Positions 31,245 through 35,239 of a stretch of 35,239 nucleotides of DNA are shown here, piece after piece. The DNA is from Candidatus Gastranaerophilales bacterium (lineage in GTDB: Bacteria; Cyanobacteriota; Vampirovibrionia; Gastranaerophilales; Gastranaerophilaceae). The stretch lies in the NCBI GenBank assembly GCA_944323255.1, contig CALURU010000021.1, forward strand, positions 1 to 35,239, given 5' to 3'. Positions within the stretch are counted from its first letter, which is position 1, and each line of letters opens with the position of its first letter. The notes under the pieces were generated by a model. That model saw nothing but the letters and a program-made list of their open reading frames with translations. It was not told where the DNA came from and made no database searches. A program made the position numbers and the translations under genes.

Positions 31245-32185
31245 AGTTTCTGAATTCTTAAACCTGATTCCAAAACCAATTGACTTAAAGTTTCATCTCG
31301 TTCAACCTTATGGACAAGATTATCTATTAAAGCTACTGTTTCTTTATTTGCTTCTCTAAAAATAAACATATCCACGCCTGCTCTTATAGCCATCTCACAA
31401 GCTTCAAGACCGCCATATGCTTTAACTCCCATCATTTCCATATCATCGGTGATTACAACTCCATCGTACTTCAATATATTTCTCAAATATCCGATAACAT
31501 TTTTACTTAAAGAAGCCGGTACAACCTCTTTGTCAAAACAAGTACAATGCAAATGCGCAGCCATAATCATTTCTGCATTAATATTGTCTCTAAAAGGCTT
31601 TATATGAAATTTCTCCATTGTTCCAAGCGGCAGGTCAATTTGAGGAAGTGTAAGATGGCTGTCCTTAGAAGCATCACCGTGTCCAGGGAAATGTTTTAAG
31701 CAAGGTATTATACCATTTTTTCTGTATACTTCCGAAACTATTTTTACACACTTAGATACCACCTCTGCATCAGAAGAAAATGCCCGTTCACCGATAATAG
31801 GATTATTAGGATTAGTATTTACATCCGCACAGGGTGCAAAATTCAAATTAATGCCGTAATTAAACAATTCTTGCGCAATTTTTTCGGTTTGGGCGAGCAA
31901 AAACGCTTCTCCTTTTTGATATGCATATTTAGGAGACAAATACCTTGCATGAATATTTTCCGTCCGCTCAACCCGACCGCCCTCCTGGTCTATTGACAAA
32001 AAAGGTGGAAATTTTGATTTTAATTTAATATCATTTATTAAATTTTTAAATTGATCTTGTGATAATATATCTCGTGTAAAAAATATTACTCCGCCCAAGC
32101 CCCTTTTCAATGCATAATTAAGACTTTCTCCTGTCCCCAATATAAATTTTTGATAAATCAGCTCTTCCATAAAACAATCATACAT
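31223..32185 (-). CDS. nagZ: Beta-N-acetylhexosaminidase (GH3)
   Basis: Removes N-acetylglucosamine from muropeptides during cell-wall recycling (GH3, NagZ type). The 320-residue, single-domain product has no signal peptide. Motifs: SIDQEGGRVER (64-74), FAPCADVN, the substrate loop KHFPGHGDASKDSH (164-177) with the His/Asp acid-base pair, and the nucleophile Asp247 in VVITDDMEMMG. Neither ATG 32185 nor the in-frame ATG five codons later has a clear ribosome binding site. No other recycling genes are adjacent. Confidence 0.9.
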   Translation of the reverse strand: MYDCFMEELIYQKFILGTGESLNYALKRGLGGVIFFTRDILSQDQFKNLINDIKLKSKFPPFLSIDQEGGRVERTENIHARYLSPKYAYQKGEAFLLAQTEKIAQELFNYGINLNFAPCADVNTNPNNPIIGERAFSSDAEVVSKCVKIVSEVYRKNGIIPCLKHFPGHGDASKDSHLTLPQIDLPLGTMEKFHIKPFRDNINAEMIMAAHLHCTCFDKEVVPASLSKNVIGYLRNILKYDGVVITDDMEMMGVKAYGGLEACEMAIRAGVDMFIFREANKETVALIDNLVHKVERDETLSQLVLESGLRIQKLKKEQLK

Positions 32186-32251
32186 TTAACTGATAATAAA
32201 AATCAACTTTTTATTGTAATATAATATAAGGGATAGAGGAGTAAGTATATT

Positions 32252-32704
32252 ATGAAAAAGATTCTATTATCAATACTGACAGGCTTTTTATTGTTATCAG
32301 CAATCTCGCTTGATGTATCTGCTGCAAAAAAGTCTTCTAAGCTATCAAAAGAAGCTATCAGCGAAATGTCAGATTCCATCGACAAGTTAACACAGAAAAT
32401 ATATGGCAAAGCCCTGCTATCCCCTCAAGACAATGAAGAATTAATCGGGATAAAGATTAAACTGGATAATCAGATGCTAATGTCACCGTCAACAGAGCTG
32501 GCTCCGCTTTACTATAAGGCAGGTAATGTTTACCGTCTAAGAGAAATGAAACCGGAAGCAATTGAGTGTTACCAGACTATACTTGAAAACTTTTCGGATA
32601 CTGCACTTGCTCCAAAAGCCAAAACAGCACTTGAATCTCTTGGCGTTACTGTAACAGTTCCGGCTGTTACTGAAGAAGCTGCAGAAGAGGATACGGAAAT
32701 CTAA
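32252..32704 (+). CDS. Secreted TPR-like protein, 150 aa
   Basis: A signal peptide (MKKILLSILTGFLLLSA, cleavage near DVSAA) is followed by a helical region and one to two TPR-like helix pairs (LYYKAGNVYRLREMKPEAIECYQTIL split around residues 85-112, then ALAPKAKTALESLG). The tail is acidic (EEAAEEDTEI). It probably acts in the periplasm as a small scaffold. GAGGAG ribosome binding site; TATAAT at 32220-32225 is the likely -10. It is divergent from nagZ. Confidence 0.75.
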   Translation: MKKILLSILTGFLLLSAISLDVSAAKKSSKLSKEAISEMSDSIDKLTQKIYGKALLSPQDNEELIGIKIKLDNQMLMSPSTELAPLYYKAGNVYRLREMKPEAIECYQTILENFSDTALAPKAKTALESLGVTVTVPAVTEEAAEEDTEI

Positions 32705-32724
32705 AGATAGATTTTTTATAATAA

Positions 32725-32755
32725 AAAAAGTACAATCTTATTGATTGTACTTTTT
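32725..32755. terminator. Bidirectional terminator
   Basis: Perfect 13-bp stem AAAAAGTACAATC with GATTGTACTTTTT around TTATT, between convergent genes. Confidence 0.9.
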
Positions 32756-32775
32756 ATTTATATGAATTATATTTT

Positions 32776-33372
32776 TTACTTTGTAGTTTGAATAAATAAA
32801 CTAATCAGATCATTCAAAGCAGAATATTGTTTTTGATAGCTTTGAGACTGTTTTTCAAGAGCTAAAATTTGTTTTTTATATTCCTGAATAGAAGCCTGAC
32901 ATTCTCTTGCGGAAACTTTAAGATTTTCCTGAACCTGTTGCGCATCTTGAAGAACGCTTTTCATAGAAATTCCCAGAGCTTCCATTGTCTGTTTTATAAT
33001 TTGAGCACCGGTGTGTCTTGATACACCACTCGGAAGTTGTGAAATAAGTTTTTTCAAAACAGTTATATTTGCAGGCATTTCAAAAGATTCGCTACTCATA
33101 GTTTCTGAAACAGTAGCCTGAACTGGTTTTGATTCCGTAAAAAACGGATCTTTATCATCTACATCATCGAAGAAATTTGTAGCTTTTTGAGGTTTAACCG
33201 GCTCAGCAAAAATATCATCAGAAGAAGATGAAGCAAAAATATCGTCATTGATTGGATTAGTTACAGGGGCCGAATCAAAACTTATATCCTGATTATCTTG
33301 AATATCCATACTTTCAGCTTGTTTTTTCAAAGCTTCTACAATTTTCTTTCCAACACTTTCGTTATTTGGCAT
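32776..33372 (-). CDS. Hypothetical protein with disordered N-terminus and coiled coil
   Basis: The 198-residue protein has an acidic, disordered N-terminal half with repeated DDIFA (IFASSSSDDIFAEP) and FF-containing turns. An ordered segment VLKKLISQLPSGVSRHTGAQII follows (about 104-126), then a long coiled coil (about 138-190). No membrane segment. GAGGGAG ribosome binding site. The layout recalls adaptor or cytoskeletal scaffolds, but I do not recognise the family. Confidence 0.65.
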   Translation of the reverse strand: MPNNESVGKKIVEALKKQAESMDIQDNQDISFDSAPVTNPINDDIFASSSSDDIFAEPVKPQKATNFFDDVDDKDPFFTESKPVQATVSETMSSESFEMPANITVLKKLISQLPSGVSRHTGAQIIKQTMEALGISMKSVLQDAQQVQENLKVSARECQASIQEYKKQILALEKQSQSYQKQYSALNDLISLFIQTTK

Positions 33373-33444
33373 ATTTATACTCCCTCATAGGTTTACCTTC
33401 GTTATTATATTTTAAACATGCTAAAAATCCAATAAAATGTTATG

Positions 33445-33532
33445 TTTTGTAAAAGTTTTATAAATATTACATACATATTTATTGTATTTTCTCAATGCTT
33501 TTGTAAAAATTTTATCAAATAATTGAGAAAAT
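33445..33532 (+). promoter_or_regulatory. Repeats and operator of the XRE gene
   Basis: Perfect 11-bp inverted arms ATTTTCTCAAT (33486-33496) and ATTGAGAAAAT (33522-33532); the right arm covers the ribosome binding region and start codon of the XRE gene. A direct repeat starting TTTTGTAAAA occurs at 33445-33465 and 33499-33520 with near identity. Autoregulation by the XRE protein is inferred. Confidence 0.55.
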
Positions 33533-33770
33533 GCAATACAAAAATTTCGGAAAATTTCTTAGATATAAAAGAAAAAAGGATATGCCTTTTAAATCCTTAA
33601 ATAATTTTGCATTCGATAATAATATTGAACCGGCACTTCTTAGCAGAGTTGAGAATTTAAAACAGGATATAAAGCTTTCTGTTATTGAAAAAGTTGCCAG
33701 TGCATTTAATATAAAAGTTTCCGAATTAATGAAAGAATATGAAGAGTATTATATCAATTCTTTAAAATAA
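33531..33770 (+). CDS. XRE-family transcriptional regulator, 79 aa
   Basis: A single lambda-repressor-like HTH: FGKFLRYKRKKDMPFKSLNN (residues 6-25), the recognition part NNIEPALLSRVENLKQ, and LSVIEKVASAFNIKVSEL as the closing helices. No second domain. There is no strong ribosome binding site; translation may be weak or controlled by the inverted repeat across the start codon. It lies between a divergent unknown gene and convergent rpoD. Confidence 0.85.
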   Translation: MQYKNFGKFLRYKRKKDMPFKSLNNFAFDNNIEPALLSRVENLKQDIKLSVIEKVASAFNIKVSELMKEYEEYYINSLK

Positions 33771-33799
33771 AAAATCCTGTTTTTATAACAGGATTTTTT
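33771..33799. terminator. Bidirectional terminator
   Basis: AAAATCCTGTT, short T/A loop, AACAGGATTTTTT, directly after the XRE stop codon and just before the end of convergent rpoD. Confidence 0.88.
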
Positions 33800-33804
33800 A
33801 TCTA

Positions 33805-34899
33805 TTAGTTTTCTACATATTCTCTTAAGCGTTTGCTTCTGTTTGGATGACGAAGCTTTCTTAATGCCTTAGCTTCAATTTGTCTAATACGTTCACGTGT
33901 TACACCGAACAATTGTCCGACTTCTTCCAGTGTTCTCTGGCGTCCGTCGTCCATACCGAATCTAAGTCTTAATACATCTCTTTCTCTTGGAGATAATGTA
34001 CAGAGCACTTCTGCAAGATCTTCTCTCAAAAGTTCAGAGGCTACAGTCTTAATCGGAGCGTCTGCTTCTTTATCTTCAATAAAATCACCCAATCTTGAAT
34101 CTTCTTCTTTACCGATAGGAGTTTCTAATGATAAAGGTTCTTGAGCGATTTTTACAATTTCTCTTAATTTAGAAATCGAAACGCCCATTTCTGAAGCTAA
34201 TTCTTCTTCGGTAGGTTTTCTTGAAAGTTCTTGAGCTAAACGTCTGGTAACTTTCTTTAGCTTATTAATTGTTTCAACCATGTGAACAGGAATACGAATT
34301 GTTCTTGCCTGATCTGCAATTGCTCTTGTAATTGCCTGCCTGATCCACCATGTTGCATAAGTTGAAAATTTGAAACCTCTTTCGTGGTCAAACTTTTCTG
34401 CTGCTCTTATTAGACCTAAATTACCCTCCTGAATAAGGTCTAAGAAGAGCATTCCTCTTCCGACGTATTTTTTTGCGATACTTACAACAAGCCTCAAGTT
34501 TGCCTGAACCAGCTTACGTTTTGCAATAGCGCCCGGAGTGCCGCCTTGAATAATTTTTCTTGCAAGCTCAATTTCTTCGCTTGTTGATAATAATTTTATA
34601 CGTCCTATTTCTCTTAAATACAGCCTTACAGGATCTTCTACAGCCACACCCTTTGGTACTTCCGTATCTAAATCAGAGTCTCTTGATGAATCGCCTGAAT
34701 CCATCATATAAAAATCATCGTTCTTCATATCACTAAGCTTTGATGAAGTTATGATATCTTCTATATTATCTGTCCCTAAATCAGTTTCAATGTAATCTAC
34801 TGCATCGTCTTCATCTTTATCAGCATCAAAATCCAATAAATCAAGATTTTCGTCTTCTACACTTACTACTGATGAATGTGAATTTCTTTTTTGGGTCAT
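33805..34899 (-). CDS. rpoD: Primary RNA polymerase sigma factor
   Basis: Directs RNA polymerase to housekeeping promoters. The 364-residue product has an acidic N-terminus (about 1-85), region 1.2 [15 protein letters not shown] (about 91-106), region 2 with [21 protein letters not shown] cut around residues 130-160 and [18 protein letters not shown], region 3, and region 4 with [17 protein letters not shown] and [18 protein letters not shown]. It lacks a non-conserved insert between 1.2 and 2, as in compact cyanobacterial or Firmicute SigA. Its ATG overlaps the upstream stop (ATGA), linking it to probable dnaG. Confidence 0.96.
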   Translation of the reverse strand: MTQKRNSHSSVVSVEDENLDLLDFDADKDEDDAVDYIETDLGTDNIEDIITSSKLSDMKNDDFYMMDSGDSSRDSDLDTEVPKGVAVEDPVRLYLREIGRIKLLSTSEEIELARKIIQGGTPGAIAKRKLVQANLRLVVSIAKKYVGRGMLFLDLIQEGNLGLIRAAEKFDHERGFKFSTYATWWIRQAITRAIADQARTIRIPVHMVETINKLKKVTRRLAQELSRKPTEEELASEMGVSISKLREIVKIAQEPLSLETPIGKEEDSRLGDFIEDKEADAPIKTVASELLREDLAEVLCTLSPRERDVLRLRFGMDDGRQRTLEEVGQLFGVTRERIRQIEAKALRKLRHPNRSKRLREYVEN

Positions 34900-35239
34900 T
34901 TATTTTCTCCAGTTCTTAATTTTATTTTATCTCTAAGCTGCATTTGCATCTTTAATGCTTCAATATCATTATCATTCACCTGCTTGTATTGCCGGCGAAT
35001 AATTTCGGCTTCTTTTTCCTGATAATATTTTTTAAGTCTTGCAATATTCTCCTTTACAGCTCTTTCAAGTTCATCCGCTTCTAGTCCGTTGAATGACTCT
35101 GAAAGTTCAACTATATCGGTTAATATATGGGTCAAATTATCATCCTCAATGAATTCTGTATACAAATTTTTTACCAATTCCTTAACATTATTTATTGTAC
35201 ACGCCAATTTGTCAATTGTATTTTTTACAATTATTAACG
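34896..35239 (-). CDS. dnaG: 3' end of probable DNA primase (partial)
   Basis: The frame is open to the right window edge with no upstream stop, so this is the 3' end of a longer gene; a TTG at 35207 has no ribosome binding site and is unlikely to be the true start. The visible part of about 113 residues is helical and ends in a charged coiled segment ([20 protein letters not shown], then [15 protein letters not shown]). That fits the C-terminal helicase-binding region of DnaG. The 4-nt overlap with rpoD also fits the common dnaG-rpoD order. No catalytic motif is in view, so the identity is inferred. Confidence 0.55.
   Translation of the reverse strand, partial: LIIVKNTIDKLACTINNVKELVKNLYTEFIEDDNLTHILTDIVELSESFNGLEADELERAVKENIARLKKYYQEKEAEIIRRQYKQVNDNDIEALKMQMQLRDKIKLRTGENK

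Overview
The window is AT-rich, uses the standard code and clearly comes from a diderm bacterium: it encodes a signal-peptide-bearing OstA/LptD-like outer-membrane assembly protein, an EnvC-like M23 protein and a primary sigma factor with a cyanobacterial-type region 1.2. Together these suggest a gut Vampirovibrionia/Melainabacteria-type genome (for example Gastranaerophilales). This is an inference from gene style, not a database result.

Layout. 1-9.8 kb is mostly chromosomal: a four-HTH protein, an unknown protein, tRNA-Ser(GGA), UDP-glucose dehydrogenase, a 180-residue tyrosine recombinase, a HIT-speE pair, a class II aldolase, an LptD-like protein, a 37-residue membrane peptide and an EnvC-like murein hydrolase factor. 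9.85-11.66 kb is a scarred junction. It has three copies of 'hairpin + T-run + ATGGTGTCG' (the CCA end of a tRNA read in antisense), a BRO/antirepressor-type gene, a small secreted protein and a truncated tRNA 3' end. 11,666-29,666 is an integrated element of about 18.0 kb in the 3' end of tRNA-Leu(GAG). It carries AbiH, a type I restriction-modification system (hsdM, hsdS, hsdR) with a YjzC-like gene and a Fic operon inside it, a second small tyrosine recombinase, a block of small phage/plasmid-like genes, a possible replication protein and a large serine recombinase. From 29.7 kb to the end is housekeeping DNA again: dUTPase, a zinc-ribbon protein, a GH3 glycosidase, a TPR-like secreted protein, an XRE regulator, rpoD and the 3' end of a probable dnaG.

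The main discovery is that the serine recombinase attP site appears to lie inside the recombinase gene. The 7-bp core TGTCGAT occurs at 11666-11672 and 29660-29666. Joining the outer flanks across the core restores a tRNA-Leu 3' end with an encoded CCA and its own terminator. Joining the inner flanks extends the recombinase in frame by 47 residues at its C-terminus. In the integrated state the recombinase instead ends in five residues read antisense through the tRNA. A homologous tail (shared EPFD and STQEYYNMR) stands alone at 9856-10023, the relic of a second related element. Integration would therefore swap the recombinase C-terminus, a possible built-in directionality or memory switch.

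The defence cargo shows its own control logic. The divergent Fic/hsdR promoter region holds five TGTAA/G half-sites at 18691, 18731, 18771, 18801 and 18841, all spaced by multiples of 10 bp, so all on one face of the helix.
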